Part shown: one piece after another, positions 17,821-26,949 of the stretch
Layout of the letters: the number at the start of each line of letters is the position of its first letter
Numbering within the stretch: the first letter of the stretch is position 1
DNA from: Autumnicola lenta
GTDB taxonomy: Bacteria; Bacteroidota; Bacteroidia; Flavobacteriales; Flavobacteriaceae
NCBI RefSeq assembly: GCF_031846515.1
Contig: NZ_JAVRHO010000012.1
Coordinates: 1 to 64,000 of the forward strand
Direction: 5' to 3'
Length of the DNA: 64,000 bases
Notes under the pieces: model-generated
The model's input: only the letters and a program-made list of their open reading frames with translations
Database searches by the model: none
Told to the model about the DNA's origin: nothing
Translations under genes and position numbers: made by a program

Positions 17821-18225
17821 AGTTTCTGTTTTACACGAATTTACAAAAGCTAATTCATTTGAAGGAAAATCCTGAAGTTAAGATTCCATTTGTTGCGCTT
17901 ACTAGTATGTATCAAAAATTGCCAATTTTCGGCCTTCTGTAAAAGATTAGAGAATCACTGTATATACAATTTATAAGACGTTTATCAAGGAGCGGAGTCG
18001 AAACCTAAGCTTTTTAGTTGAGAAGTTCTCGACTGCGCTCGAACAGACAATAAGTTCATCTTTAAAATACTGAAAAACAGTCAGGTTGAATTAAATTGAT
18101 ATATGTAGTTATTTAATAACCTCTAAAAATGAATAATGATGCAACCTCATTTGGTACAAAATTTCTGATTCAAATAAATTAATTTACCTTCACTTTTCTA
18201 TTCAAAAGCCTGATTATCTATATTT
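17821..18225. other. Intergenic region with dispersed repeats
   Basis: I see no gene. It holds one copy of the ATTGCCAATTTTCGGCC motif (about 17919-17935) and an inverted pair GGAGCGGAGTCGA / TCGACTGCGCTCGAA (about 17991-18043), both of kinds repeated elsewhere in the window. The end is the AT-rich promoter region of the restriction gene. Confidence 0.5.
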
Positions 18226-21200
18226 ATGACAATAACCGACTACCTGGAAATAGTAAATTCCCGATATACTTCTGGTATTTCAAGAGAGCATTCCTACCGC
18301 GCCGACTTAGAGAATTTATTAAGAAGCATCTTAACCAATATTGACGTTACCAATGAACCGGCGAATGTAACCGACTGTGGGAACCCTGATTATGTGCTAA
18401 CCAACGGCAAAATCCCAATTGGCTACATTGAAGCTAAAGATGTTGGCAAAGACTTAAATTCCAAAGTTTATAAAGAACAGTTCTCACGTTACCGTAATGC
18501 GCTGGATAACCTTATTATTACCGATTACCTGTGGTTTCAGTTTTTCCAGAACGGGGAGTTGGTGCACGAAATAAAGCTGGCCGAGATCGATAATGGAAAA
18601 ATAATTCCGGTAACAGAAAATTTTCAGCAGTTTGAAAACCTGATCAAGAACTTTTGCAGCTTTATTGGGCAAACAATCAAATCTGCTAAAAAACTGGCCG
18701 AAATGATGGCCGCCAAAGCCCGCCTTCTGCAAAATATTCTTGAAAACGCTATTACTTCCGACGAGGAAACCCAGGAAAATACTTCTTTACAAGGGCAGTT
18801 CCACACCTTTAAAGAAATACTTATCCACGATCTTACACCCAAAGGTTTTGCCGATATTTATGCGCAAACCCTGGCTTACGGAATGTTTGCCGCCCGCCTG
18901 CACGACCCTACTTTAGAGGATTTTAGCAGGCAGGAAGCCGCCGAACTTATCCCAAAATCGAATCCTTTTCTTCGGAAATTATTTGGCTATGTGGCCGGTC
19001 CAGATATAGATATACGTATAAAACCCACCGTAGATAACCTTGCCGATGTTTTTAGGGCAACCAATGTGGAACAACTGCTGAAGAATTTTGGGAAAAGTAC
19101 GCAAACCCAGGATGCGATTATTCATTTTTATGAAACCTTTCTGGCAGAATATGACCCTAAATTAAGAAAAGCACGCGGAGTTTGGTACACGCCCGAACCT
19201 GTGGTAAAATTTATTGTACGTGCAGTAGATGATGTTTTAAAAACCGAATTTAACCTGCCGCAAGGTTTAGCCGATACTTCTAAAACAAAGATAAAAGTAA
19301 ATACCGATGTAGCCGATAAACGTTCTGCAACCGGCTACAAACAAACCGAAAAAGAAGTTCATAAAGTCCAGATCTTAGATCCCGCGACCGGTACGGGAAC
19401 TTTCCTGGCAGAAGTGGTAAACTATATTTACAGTAAAAAATTCAAGGCAATGCAGGGCGCGTGGAGCGGTTATGTAGAGCAGCATTTAATACCGCGTTTA
19501 AACGGTTTTGAATTGTTGATGGCCTCTTATGCAATGGCGCATTTAAAGCTGGAAATGCTTTTAAGGGAAACCGGGTATCGCGAAGAAAGCAGCCAGCGCT
19601 TAAATGTTTACCTCACAAATTCTCTGGAAGAACACCATAAAGACACCGGTACGCTATTTTCCAACTGGTTAAGTACCGAAGCCAATGAAGCCAACCATAT
19701 TAAACGCGATACGCCCGTAATGTGTGTAATTGGAAATCCACCATATTCCGGAATTTCTTCAAATAACGGGAAATGGATTGCCGATTTAATTGAAGATTAT
19801 AAATATGTGGATGGTGAACATTTCAACGAACGCAAACATTGGTTGAATGACGATTACGTAAAATTTATGCGGTACGGGCAACATTTTATCGAAAAGAATG
19901 GAGAAGGAATTTTGGCATTTATCAACCCGCATGGTTTTTTAGATAATCCAACCTTTAGGGGAATGCGATGGAACTTGCTAAAAACCTACGATAAAATATT
20001 TACTATTGATTTACACGGTAACGCCAAAAAGAATGAAACCGCACCCGATGGTAGCAAAGACGAAAATGTGTTTGATATTATGCAGGGAGTTTCCATTAAT
20101 ATTTTGGTAAAGAACGGAAAGAAAAAAGCCAAGGAACTTGGCAAAGTTTATCATTATGATTGCTACGGGAGGAGAAAAGAAAAATATGATTTTTTAAAAG
20201 AAAAATCTCTACGTTCTATTTCTTTTGAAGAATTAAGCTATACAAATCCATATTTCTTTTTTGTACCTAAAGAAGAAAAAGGAAGAAAAACATATGAATT
20301 AGGATATAGTGTAGAAAAGCTTTTTCCGACCAACGTGACAGGAATCTTAACAGCCAGAGATGCTGTAGTGATTGATTTTGAAGAAAACGTCTTAGTACAG
20401 CGAATAAAAAAATTTACCGATAAAAATTATACAGATGATCAAATTAGGAGTTGGTTATATCCAAATAAGAAAAAAGGAAAATATTTAATCGGGGATTCAA
20501 GAGGATGGAAGCTGTCGGAAGCAAGAAATAACATTTTAAAAAATAATCATAAAGAATTAATTAGAGATATTAATTACCGACCCTTTGATGTTCGGAAAAT
20601 TTATTATTCGTCCTCAATGGTGGATTGGGGAAGAGAAATGTATATGCGTCACTTCATAGATAAGAATAACATAGGATTAATGATTTGTAGACAAACTGCA
20701 GTTGATAGTTGGGAGCATGTAGGAATAACTAATATGATTGCAGATGACAGTCGAGTATCGAATCGCTCGAAAGAAAGAGGCTATATCTTACCCCTCTACC
20801 TCTATCCGGAAACCACAGACCAACAAACCACCGAAACCCAGACAGAGCGTTCACCTAATTTAAACCCAAAAATCCTTGCGAAAATTGAAAAAAGTCTTGG
20901 CCTAACCTTTGTGCCAGAGAAGAACTCCCCTCCTTTGGAGGGGCCGGGGGAGGAATTCGCGCCAATAGATTTACTGGACTATATCTACGCAGTTTTACAT
21001 TCTCCAACCTATCGCGAAACCTATAAAGAATTTTTAAAGATTGATTTTCCGCGGGTGCCTTATCCTGAAAATCAGGAACAATTTTGGAAGTTGGTAGCAT
21101 TGGGCGGCGAACTTCGGAAAATTCATTTACTTGAAAGCCCGAAAACCGAAGAATATATTACCACCTATCCGGTAGACGGCGATAACGTGATCACAAGAAA

Positions 21201-21501
21201 AATCACGAAAACAAGTCCGGGTTTTGAAATTGCTGTCAGTTCGAGCGGAGTCGAGAACCAAAGCGAAGAAAAAACCGGAAAAGTATGGATCAATGATCAG
21301 CAATATTTTGACAATGTACCTGAAGTTGCCTGGGAATTTTATATAGGCGGCTACCAACCTGCCCAAAAATGGCTAAAAGACCGCAAAGGCCGGGAGTTAA
21401 AGTTTGAAGACATTATGCATTACCAAAAGATTATTGTCGCCTTAACTGAAACCGACAGGTTGATGAAGGAAGTAGATGAGATAGATTTTATAAATGAATA
21501 G
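18226..21501 (+). CDS. Single-polypeptide restriction-modification enzyme (type IIG/ISP-like)
   Basis: A 1091-residue protein. The N-terminal region (about 1-160) has a PD-(D/E)xK-like nuclease pattern, NPDYV then GYIEAKD. The central N6-adenine methyltransferase has motif I LDPATGTGTFLAE near residue 387 and motif IV GNPPYSG near 505. The C-terminal region matches type ISP target-recognition domains, with FPRVPYPEN and LRKIHLLESP. Type ISP enzymes also carry a helicase of several hundred residues that is absent here, so type IIG is more likely. Two repeat-derived segments are read in frame (20925-20963 and about 21237-21258). No other restriction gene is adjacent. Confidence 0.85.
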   Translation: MTITDYLEIVNSRYTSGISREHSYRADLENLLRSILTNIDVTNEPANVTDCGNPDYVLTNGKIPIGYIEAKDVGKDLNSKVYKEQFSRYRNALDNLIITDYLWFQFFQNGELVHEIKLAEIDNGKIIPVTENFQQFENLIKNFCSFIGQTIKSAKKLAEMMAAKARLLQNILENAITSDEETQENTSLQGQFHTFKEILIHDLTPKGFADIYAQTLAYGMFAARLHDPTLEDFSRQEAAELIPKSNPFLRKLFGYVAGPDIDIRIKPTVDNLADVFRATNVEQLLKNFGKSTQTQDAIIHFYETFLAEYDPKLRKARGVWYTPEPVVKFIVRAVDDVLKTEFNLPQGLADTSKTKIKVNTDVADKRSATGYKQTEKEVHKVQILDPATGTGTFLAEVVNYIYSKKFKAMQGAWSGYVEQHLIPRLNGFELLMASYAMAHLKLEMLLRETGYREESSQRLNVYLTNSLEEHHKDTGTLFSNWLSTEANEANHIKRDTPVMCVIGNPPYSGISSNNGKWIADLIEDYKYVDGEHFNERKHWLNDDYVKFMRYGQHFIEKNGEGILAFINPHGFLDNPTFRGMRWNLLKTYDKIFTIDLHGNAKKNETAPDGSKDENVFDIMQGVSINILVKNGKKKAKELGKVYHYDCYGRRKEKYDFLKEKSLRSISFEELSYTNPYFFFVPKEEKGRKTYELGYSVEKLFPTNVTGILTARDAVVIDFEENVLVQRIKKFTDKNYTDDQIRSWLYPNKKKGKYLIGDSRGWKLSEARNNILKNNHKELIRDINYRPFDVRKIYYSSSMVDWGREMYMRHFIDKNNIGLMICRQTAVDSWEHVGITNMIADDSRVSNRSKERGYILPLYLYPETTDQQTTETQTERSPNLNPKILAKIEKSLGLTFVPEKNSPPLEGPGEEFAPIDLLDYIYAVLHSPTYRETYKEFLKIDFPRVPYPENQEQFWKLVALGGELRKIHLLESPKTEEYITTYPVDGDNVITRKITKTSPGFEIAVSSSGVENQSEEKTGKVWINDQQYFDNVPEVAWEFYIGGYQPAQKWLKDRKGRELKFEDIMHYQKIIVALTETDRLMKEVDEIDFINE

Positions 21502-21528
21502 CAGGGAAGTTTTTTCTATTATTAACAT

Positions 21529-21566
21529 AACTTTGTTCACAAAAATGTGAACAAAGTTTATATTTG
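21529..21566 (+). promoter_or_regulatory. higBA promoter with palindromic operator
   Basis: Perfect 12-bp arms AACTTTGTTCAC and GTGAACAAAGTT (21529-21540, 21547-21558) flank AAAAAT. They abut the -7 box TATATTTG (21559-21566). The left arm contains a TTTG that could serve as -33, though at 23 nt spacing. The layout fits autorepression by the antitoxin. The toxin ATG is only 13 nt past the box, so the leader is very short. Confidence 0.7.
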
Positions 21567-21578
21567 CAACAGGATTAA

Positions 21579-21899
21579 ATGACTATTTTATTTTTACAAG
21601 CTTATTTGGAAGACCTCTACGAGGGTAAAACTAAAAAGTACAAAGAGTTTAAATCTAATCCTGCTTTAGTAAAACAGTACGTAAAAACAGTCAATAAACT
21701 GAAATCCATTACCCGGATTGAACAGCTTTATCAAATAAAAGGTCTTCACTACGAAAAAAAAGAAGGCGATTTAAGCGGGAAAAGCGCGGTCTGGATAAAC
21801 AAACAATATCGAATCATTTTCAATGAAGTTGCTTCTAAAGAAGGTTCCCTACAAATCGATATTTTAGAATTAGAAGAACTCAGTAAGCACTACCAATAA
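21579..21899 (+). CDS. higB: HigB/RelE-type toxin
   Basis: A 106-residue member of the RelE/HigB mRNA-interferase group. The recognisable core is LYQIKGLHYEKKEGDLSGKSAVWINKQYRIIFNE, with the GLHYEKL and Ser-(V/A)-x-I-N-x-Q-(Y/W)-R-I motifs of HigB. Such toxins cleave mRNA at the ribosome. The antitoxin gene follows after 2 nt. Toxin-first order is normal for higBA. A long palindromic operator lies directly upstream. Confidence 0.88.
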   Translation: MTILFLQAYLEDLYEGKTKKYKEFKSNPALVKQYVKTVNKLKSITRIEQLYQIKGLHYEKKEGDLSGKSAVWINKQYRIIFNEVASKEGSLQIDILELEELSKHYQ

Positions 21900-21901
21900 T
21901 T

Positions 21902-23011
21902 ATGAAAGTTACCGACCTAACACCAATAATTGCAACCCATCCGGGAGAAATTCTTAAGGATGAACTGGACGCTTCTGATATTTCTCAATCAGATTTTGCA
22001 AAGACCATCGGGTTTAATAGAAGTCAGTTAAACGAATTTATTAAAGGAAAGAGAAACTTAAATGCAGACCTGGCTATTCTATTGGAGAAGACTTTGGGTA
22101 TCGATGCTGAGTTTTGGATGGAAGCACAAAAGAATTATGATTTGGATTTAGCCAGAATTAAAGCAAAGAATCACGAAAGACTTGAGGCCATAGAACAATT
22201 GGATTTTATTAAAGACAAAATCGCATATAGCTTTTTAAAAAAAGAAAAAATTTTGCAGGGTGATCCAATTGAGGATGTAATTGCTATTAAAAATATTTAC
22301 GAAGTCGAGCATTTTGAGCAACTTGCGAATATGCGAACACAGCCGAGTTTTTCACGCTTCAGAAAATCTACAAAGCTTAAAATCGATCCGGTAAATATCA
22401 TTGGCTGGTCTAAACTAGTTGAGCATTTGGCCGGTTTTAAATCGGTTGCTGCTTTTGATTATAAATGTCAGGATCAATTGATGTATGAAATAAAGATAGT
22501 TCTTAAAGAGAACAACAATACTTTAGAAACCATTCAAAATTTATTAGGGGAATACGGCATTAAATTAGTTTTTCAGATAAAGGGAACTAAAACGCCGGTT
22601 GATGGAATTTCTTTTTGGAGTAAGGGAAACCCGGCGATTGGTATGTCTTTAAGACATAAGCGTTTAGATAATTTCGCATTTACTCTTTTTCACGAGTTGG
22701 GCCATATATTTAAACATCTGATAAATAATAATGAAATCCGCTTCATCGATTTAGATCCACAAAACGAAGATGAGGAGTATAAAAATTCCGTTGAAGAAAA
22801 AGAAGCCGATAAGTTTGCCGAGCAATATTTAATTTCTGATATTGAATGGCAGGGATACCTTGAAAAATATGGAGCTAATCCATTAGATGATCGTAACCTA
22901 ACCGAGTACTCAGCAAAAATTGGCATTCACCCAAGTGTTCTTCGTGGCAGAGTGTGCCATAAATTTAAATTTTATAAAAAGAAAACTCAAATAGACTACA
23001 GGTTGTTATAG
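21902..23011 (+). CDS. higA: HigA antitoxin fused to ImmA/IrrE-type peptidase
   Basis: A 369-residue two-part protein. Residues 1 to about 90 form an XRE/HigA DNA-binding domain (HPGEILKDELDASDISQSDFAKTIGF, then LNEFIKGKRNL). Residues about 240-340 form an M78 (ImmA/IrrE) metallopeptidase with HELGH in TLFHELGHIFKH and a downstream EKEADKFAEQYL giving the third zinc ligand. The middle region is unassigned. It should neutralise HigB and bind the upstream palindrome. The peptidase could act on the antitoxin itself or another repressor, by analogy with ImmA; this is inference. Such fusions occur in other bacteria. Confidence 0.88.
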   Translation: MKVTDLTPIIATHPGEILKDELDASDISQSDFAKTIGFNRSQLNEFIKGKRNLNADLAILLEKTLGIDAEFWMEAQKNYDLDLARIKAKNHERLEAIEQLDFIKDKIAYSFLKKEKILQGDPIEDVIAIKNIYEVEHFEQLANMRTQPSFSRFRKSTKLKIDPVNIIGWSKLVEHLAGFKSVAAFDYKCQDQLMYEIKIVLKENNNTLETIQNLLGEYGIKLVFQIKGTKTPVDGISFWSKGNPAIGMSLRHKRLDNFAFTLFHELGHIFKHLINNNEIRFIDLDPQNEDEEYKNSVEEKEADKFAEQYLISDIEWQGYLEKYGANPLDDRNLTEYSAKIGIHPSVLRGRVCHKFKFYKKKTQIDYRLL

Positions 23012-23268
23012 TAAGAAACGAAAACTGAATATGCATTCCAGATCACAAATGATATACTGGTAATTCTTTTCGTTAATGGTCAATAACAATATTTTTCGCC
23101 GCGCAACTATTTGTAAGCCTTTTCTAATTTTGGAAAAAGCGGGAGTTACTTCATAAAGAATGTTTTATTTCCTAGGTTTGGACAATTTAGATTTTTCAAT
23201 TTCACCCATTGTTAAGCCACTCAATTATCTTTATAGCAAAATCACAATATTAATCACCTTGCAACAGC

Positions 23269-25491
23269 ATGAAGTACCTGGCATATATTCCTTTGCTTTC
23301 ATTTCTATTACTTATTTCGTGTAATGAGAAAGAAACAATGCCTGAATTATTGCAAAAAACAGCTGACAACCAGTTTTTTGTGCCCGATAATATTTATGCT
23401 TCTTCTGTGAGAGCCGCTTATTTTGACAGCATTTCCAAAGTAGCTCCAGATAATCAAAAAGAACGGTACGATCTCAAAAAAGCAAGTGCACTCTTGTATG
23501 CAGGTAAAACAAAAGATGCCATCGAGATCTTGGAAAGACTATGGAAAGAAAGCAATAAGGGGGCATTACGCTATAAACTAGAGGCATTTGAAGAAGAAAA
23601 AATAGGTCCTTTACTGGCCCTTGCCTATATGCGGCTGGGAGAACAACAAAATTGTATACATCACCATGATGCTTCTGCATCCTGCATTATTCCAATAGAT
23701 CCCGAAGGCTATCATCAGGACCCGGAAGGATCCAGAAAGGCCATCAGTCTTTATGAGCAGTTTTTGAGACAGGATTCCCACGATTACAATAGCCGCTGGC
23801 TTTTAAATGTTGCTTATATGACTTTAGGGGAATATCCGGAAGGCGTACCAGAAAAATGGCTGATTCCGGAGAGTGTTTTTGAATCGGAATACCCATTAAA
23901 AAAGTTTAAAGATATTGCCCCTAAATTAGGTTTGAATATTAATGAATTATCGGGAGGCGGTATAGTCGAAGATTTTAATAACGACCATCTTTTAGATGTA
24001 TTAATCTCCAGTTGGTTCCCTTCAGATCATCTAAAATATTTTATAAACAATGGAGATGGTAGTTTTTCAGAAAAAACCGAAACTGCAGGGCTGGAAGCGG
24101 TTACAGGAGGCCTTAATATGGTGCAGGCCGATTATAATAATGATGGTTTTCTGGATATTTTTATTTTGCGCGGTGCCTGGATGGGAAATCTTGGCAAACA
24201 TCCTAATTCCCTCCTAAAAAATAATGGAGATGATACCTTTACCGATGTAACTATAGAAGCAGGTTTACTCTCACTCCATCCTACACAAACCGCAACCTGG
24301 GCAGATTTTAACAATGATGGGTGGATAGATTTATTTATAGGAAATGAATCTGAAACAGGAAATGTTCACCCTTGCGAGCTTTACATTAACAACGGGGATG
24401 AGACCTTCTCTAATCGTACTGCCAGTGCAGGGCTTACAATTAGTACTGCTGAAGAGCCTTTCTACGTGAAAGGAGTAACCACCGGAGATTACAATAATGA
24501 CGGATGGATGGATATCTATGTCTCTACGCTACAATCTTCAAGTAAAAATTTATTATTTCTGAACCAGGGACCTGATAAAACCGGAAGTCTATACTTTGAA
24601 GAAGCGGGATCCCGGGTAGGATTGGAGGAGCAAATCTCAAGTTTCCCCACCTGGTCCGTTGATTATAATAACGATGGATGGATGGATATTTTTGTAGCAG
24701 GATACCAAAAATCTGACTTTTATACAATTGTTCCCGATATCGTCAAGGAATATTTAGGAGAACCAAACAGAGCAGAAACGATGCGCCTTTACCAGAATAA
24801 CGGCGGTTCTTTTACTGATGTTTCGGCTAAAGTAGGATTGAACAAAATTGGATATGCCATGGGTGCTAATTATGGTGATTTGGACAACGATGGTTATCCC
24901 GACATCTACCTTAGTACCGGCGAAGTGAGTTATGAATCCATTATTCCAAACCGGGTTTTCAGAAATAATTCCGGAAAAGAATTTCAGGATGTTACCACCG
25001 CCGGGGGATTTGGACACATCCAAAAAGGTCACGCCGTCTCATTTTCTGACATTGATAATGATGGCGATCAGGACATTCATGTGGTTATGGGAGGCGCCTA
25101 TGAAGGTGATAATTTTTTTAATTCGCTCTACATAAATCCGTATCAGGATGAGAACAACTGGATAAGCCTGAAACTGGAAGGAACAGAGGCCAACAGGGCA
25201 GCAATTGGCAGTAAAATTGAGGTGAAAGTTACAGAAGAAGGAGGTCTGGAACGTTCAATATTTCATACGATTAGTTCAGGAGGAAGCTTTGGTTGTTCTA
25301 CTTTACGAGCGCAAATAGGATTAGGAAAAGCATCAGCAATAAATGAAGTAAAAATCCTTTGGGCAGGCAGTGGCACTACCCAAATCCTGAAAAACCTGAA
25401 GTTAAACACCTTCTATAAAATAACAGAAAATAAAGCTGAAGCAGAAGAATTAAATCTACAGCCTATTCAATTACAGGAAACCGTCCGGTAG
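23269..25491 (+). CDS. CRTAC1-like lipoprotein with FG-GAP/VCBS repeats
   Basis: A 740-residue lipoprotein with a lipobox ending at Cys18 (LLLISC). Residues about 60-220 resemble a TPR-type helical region. Then come about seven FG-GAP/VCBS blades with calcium-binding-like D-x-N-x-D-G motifs (DFNNDGWIDLFIGN and similar), and an ASPIC/UnbV domain at the C-terminus (ISSGGSFGCSTLRAQIGLGKA). The blades should form a beta-propeller. These proteins are frequent at the surface of Bacteroidota and often linked to polymer use or adhesion; the target here is unknown. No SusC/D pair is adjacent. Confidence 0.85.
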   Translation: MKYLAYIPLLSFLLLISCNEKETMPELLQKTADNQFFVPDNIYASSVRAAYFDSISKVAPDNQKERYDLKKASALLYAGKTKDAIEILERLWKESNKGALRYKLEAFEEEKIGPLLALAYMRLGEQQNCIHHHDASASCIIPIDPEGYHQDPEGSRKAISLYEQFLRQDSHDYNSRWLLNVAYMTLGEYPEGVPEKWLIPESVFESEYPLKKFKDIAPKLGLNINELSGGGIVEDFNNDHLLDVLISSWFPSDHLKYFINNGDGSFSEKTETAGLEAVTGGLNMVQADYNNDGFLDIFILRGAWMGNLGKHPNSLLKNNGDDTFTDVTIEAGLLSLHPTQTATWADFNNDGWIDLFIGNESETGNVHPCELYINNGDETFSNRTASAGLTISTAEEPFYVKGVTTGDYNNDGWMDIYVSTLQSSSKNLLFLNQGPDKTGSLYFEEAGSRVGLEEQISSFPTWSVDYNNDGWMDIFVAGYQKSDFYTIVPDIVKEYLGEPNRAETMRLYQNNGGSFTDVSAKVGLNKIGYAMGANYGDLDNDGYPDIYLSTGEVSYESIIPNRVFRNNSGKEFQDVTTAGGFGHIQKGHAVSFSDIDNDGDQDIHVVMGGAYEGDNFFNSLYINPYQDENNWISLKLEGTEANRAAIGSKIEVKVTEEGGLERSIFHTISSGGSFGCSTLRAQIGLGKASAINEVKILWAGSGTTQILKNLKLNTFYKITENKAEAEELNLQPIQLQETVR

Positions 25492-25637
25492 GATTTCTGA
25501 ATTTGAACATTTGACAAAGTATATGCCGATAATTGGCAATTATCGCTATTTATCTCTTCCCTCATAAACCTCCCTTTCAAAAAGTTACGAATCAGCAAAA
25601 TCAGCTATTCCTTTGACATACAGAATACAAAATTAAA

Positions 25638-25681
25638 GCAACTAAAATTTAGTTGCAATTATTTCGATTTGTATATATTTG
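25638..25681 (+). promoter_or_regulatory. hicAB promoter with palindromic operator
   Basis: GCAACTAAA (25638-25646) and TTTAGTTGC (25648-25656) form a perfect palindrome around one central A. The right arm contains the TTG of a -33 element (25653-25655), followed by 18 nt and a perfect -7 box TATATTTG (25674-25681). This arrangement fits repression by HicB. Confidence 0.65.
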
Positions 25682-25684
25682 TAT

Positions 25685-25935
25685 ATGTCCAGAATTGAAA
25701 AGCTTGTTCAAAATTCTTAAGCATTCCAAAAGATCTAACCTGGGAGGAGTTCTCTAAGGTACTTGAGCACTATGGCTATATTGAGTTAAAGAAAAGAGGA
25801 AAGACGGAAGGATCCAGGAGAAAGTTTATAAATATAAAAAAGGACAATGATGTTATAATAGCGCACAAACCACATCCTCAGAATGTCGTGAAAAAGTATA
25901 TCATTGAACAGGTAATTGAAAAATTAGAGCTGTAA
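25685..25935 (+). pseudogene. hicA: Frameshifted HicA-type toxin
   Basis: The ATG at 25685 opens MSRIEKLVQ and then hits TAA after two more codons. In the next frame the sequence continues as FLSIPKDLTWEEFSKVLEHY, then GYIELKKRGKTEGSRRKFI and ends AHKPHPQNVVKKYI...KLEL, a typical HicA double-stranded RNA-binding fold with the catalytic His of the HKPHP region. The total length is one base short of 84 codons. The loss lies in the AAAA run at 25709-25713. The stop overlaps the hicB start. The toxin is probably inactive unless the base is missing only in the assembly. Confidence 0.85.
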
Positions 25936-26288
25936 TGAAAAATTATTTAGAATATAATGGGTATTTAGGTACTGTAGCCTTTAGTGCCGACGATAAAGTT
26001 TTCTTTGGAAAGATACAGGGAATAAATGATTTAATTCTTTTTGAAGGAGAATCTGTTTCTGAATTAGAAAATAACTTTCGGGAATCGGTAGATGATTATC
26101 TGGAGACTTGCAAAGAAATAGGAAAAAAACCAGACAAAATTTTTAGAGGCAGCTTTAATGTTCGGATAGACAAAAAAGTACATAAAAAACTATTTATGCT
26201 GGCTGCTAAAAAGGGAATTAATCTAAATCAATTAGTGAGCAAATCCCTGGATTTTACTGTTGATAATGAAGAAATTGTTTTAAAATAG
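25935..26288 (+). CDS. hicB: HicB antitoxin
   Basis: A 117-residue antitoxin. The N-terminal HicB fold (YNGYLGTVAFSADDKVFFGKIQGI, then FEGESVSELENNFRESVDDYLETC) mimics a partial RNase H fold. A C-terminal ribbon-helix-helix segment (GSFNVRIDKKVHKKLFMLAAKKG) should bind DNA. The start ATG shares one base with the hicA stop. The frame is intact although its toxin partner is broken, and the operator upstream is preserved. Confidence 0.92.
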   Translation: MKNYLEYNGYLGTVAFSADDKVFFGKIQGINDLILFEGESVSELENNFRESVDDYLETCKEIGKKPDKIFRGSFNVRIDKKVHKKLFMLAAKKGINLNQLVSKSLDFTVDNEEIVLK

Positions 26289-26406
26289 AACCTGATGATT
26301 TAGACTAGCACTTCTTAGTCTGTTCCTAAAAACCATCAAACTTAAGATTAAAAAAATGTGTTTTTGATGCCCAATGCATTGCAAATGCTTATCCACGGCC
26401 ACGACA

Positions 26407-26439
26407 AGACCTCACAGGTTTTTGAAACCTGTGAGGTCT
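26407..26439. repeat. Dispersed 33-nt palindrome
   Basis: AGACCTCACAGGTTT and AAACCTGTGAGGTCT face each other across TTG. A near-identical element lies at 46321-46355, and CCTGCAAGG/CCTTGTAGG relatives lie at 30831-30901 and 43694-43719. Such palindromes are common between genes in Bacteroidota. Confidence 0.85.
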
Positions 26440-26533
26440 GTATTTATACTAAACAAAAGGAAATAAAGAACTATTTATTCGTGCATTAGTGAATATGGAA
26501 ATATTAACTTTCTCGCCAGTTTTATCAGAAACA

Positions 26534-26565
26534 AAAAAACCGAACTCTTTGCAGAATTCGGTTTT
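26534..26565 (-). terminator. Terminator at the end of the tRNA-tail array
   Basis: AAAACCGAA and TTCGGTTTT form a stem around CTCTTTGCAGAA. It differs in sequence from the three GCCCC/GGGGC terminators in the array but occupies the same place relative to a tRNA 3'-end fragment. Confidence 0.75.
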
Positions 26566-26940
26566 ACATTTTAGTTGGCCTACTAGGGCTCCCTTCGACT
26601 ACGCCTCCAAAAAGGCTACGCTCAGGATAAACTTCTCGCCCTACTACCTCCGTTAACGAAAAAGCCCCAAACTTCCGTTCGGGGCTTTTTACATTTTAGT
26701 TGGCCTACTAGGGCTCCCTTCGACTACGCCTCCAAAAAGGCTACGCTCAGGATCAACTTCTCGCCCTACTACCTCTGTTAACGAAAAAGCCCCAAACTTC
26801 CGTTCGGGGCTTTTTACATTTTAGTTGGCCTACTAGGGCTCCCTTCGACTACGCCTCCAAAAAGGCTACGCTCAGGATCAACTTCTCGCCCTTCTACCTC
26901 CGTTAACAAAAAAGCCCCAAACTTCCGTTCGGGGCTTTTT
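26566..26940 (-). repeat. Three 125-bp repeats of tRNA-Gln 3' end plus terminator
   Basis: ACATTTTAGTTGGCCTACTA starts at 26566, 26691, 26816 and, in the true tRNA gene, at 26941, exactly 125 bp apart. Each unit carries the last 16 nt of tRNA-Gln (minus strand GAGCCCTAGTAGGCCA), a spacer with a dispersed CTGAGCGTAGCC...GTCGAAGGG element, and a terminator with GCCCC/GGGGC arms (26659-26690, 26784-26815, 26909-26940). The copies differ at only a few bases, so the array is recent or kept uniform. Confidence 0.93.
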
Positions 26941-26949
26941 ACATTTTAG

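Noticed and set aside
23012..23268. Small gene or RNA between higA and the CRTAC1-like gene
   Set aside because: Only a 14-codon minus-strand reading is present. There are no hairpins, repeats or promoters beyond a weak -7-like TATCTTTA near the downstream gene.
25685..25935. Programmed frameshift in hicA
   Set aside because: The site CAAAATTC is not a recognised slippery heptamer and no downstream stimulatory stem is visible. A simple base loss is more likely.
26566..26940. CRISPR array
   Set aside because: The repeats have a period of 125 bp with no unique spacers, and their content is the tRNA 3' end plus a terminator.
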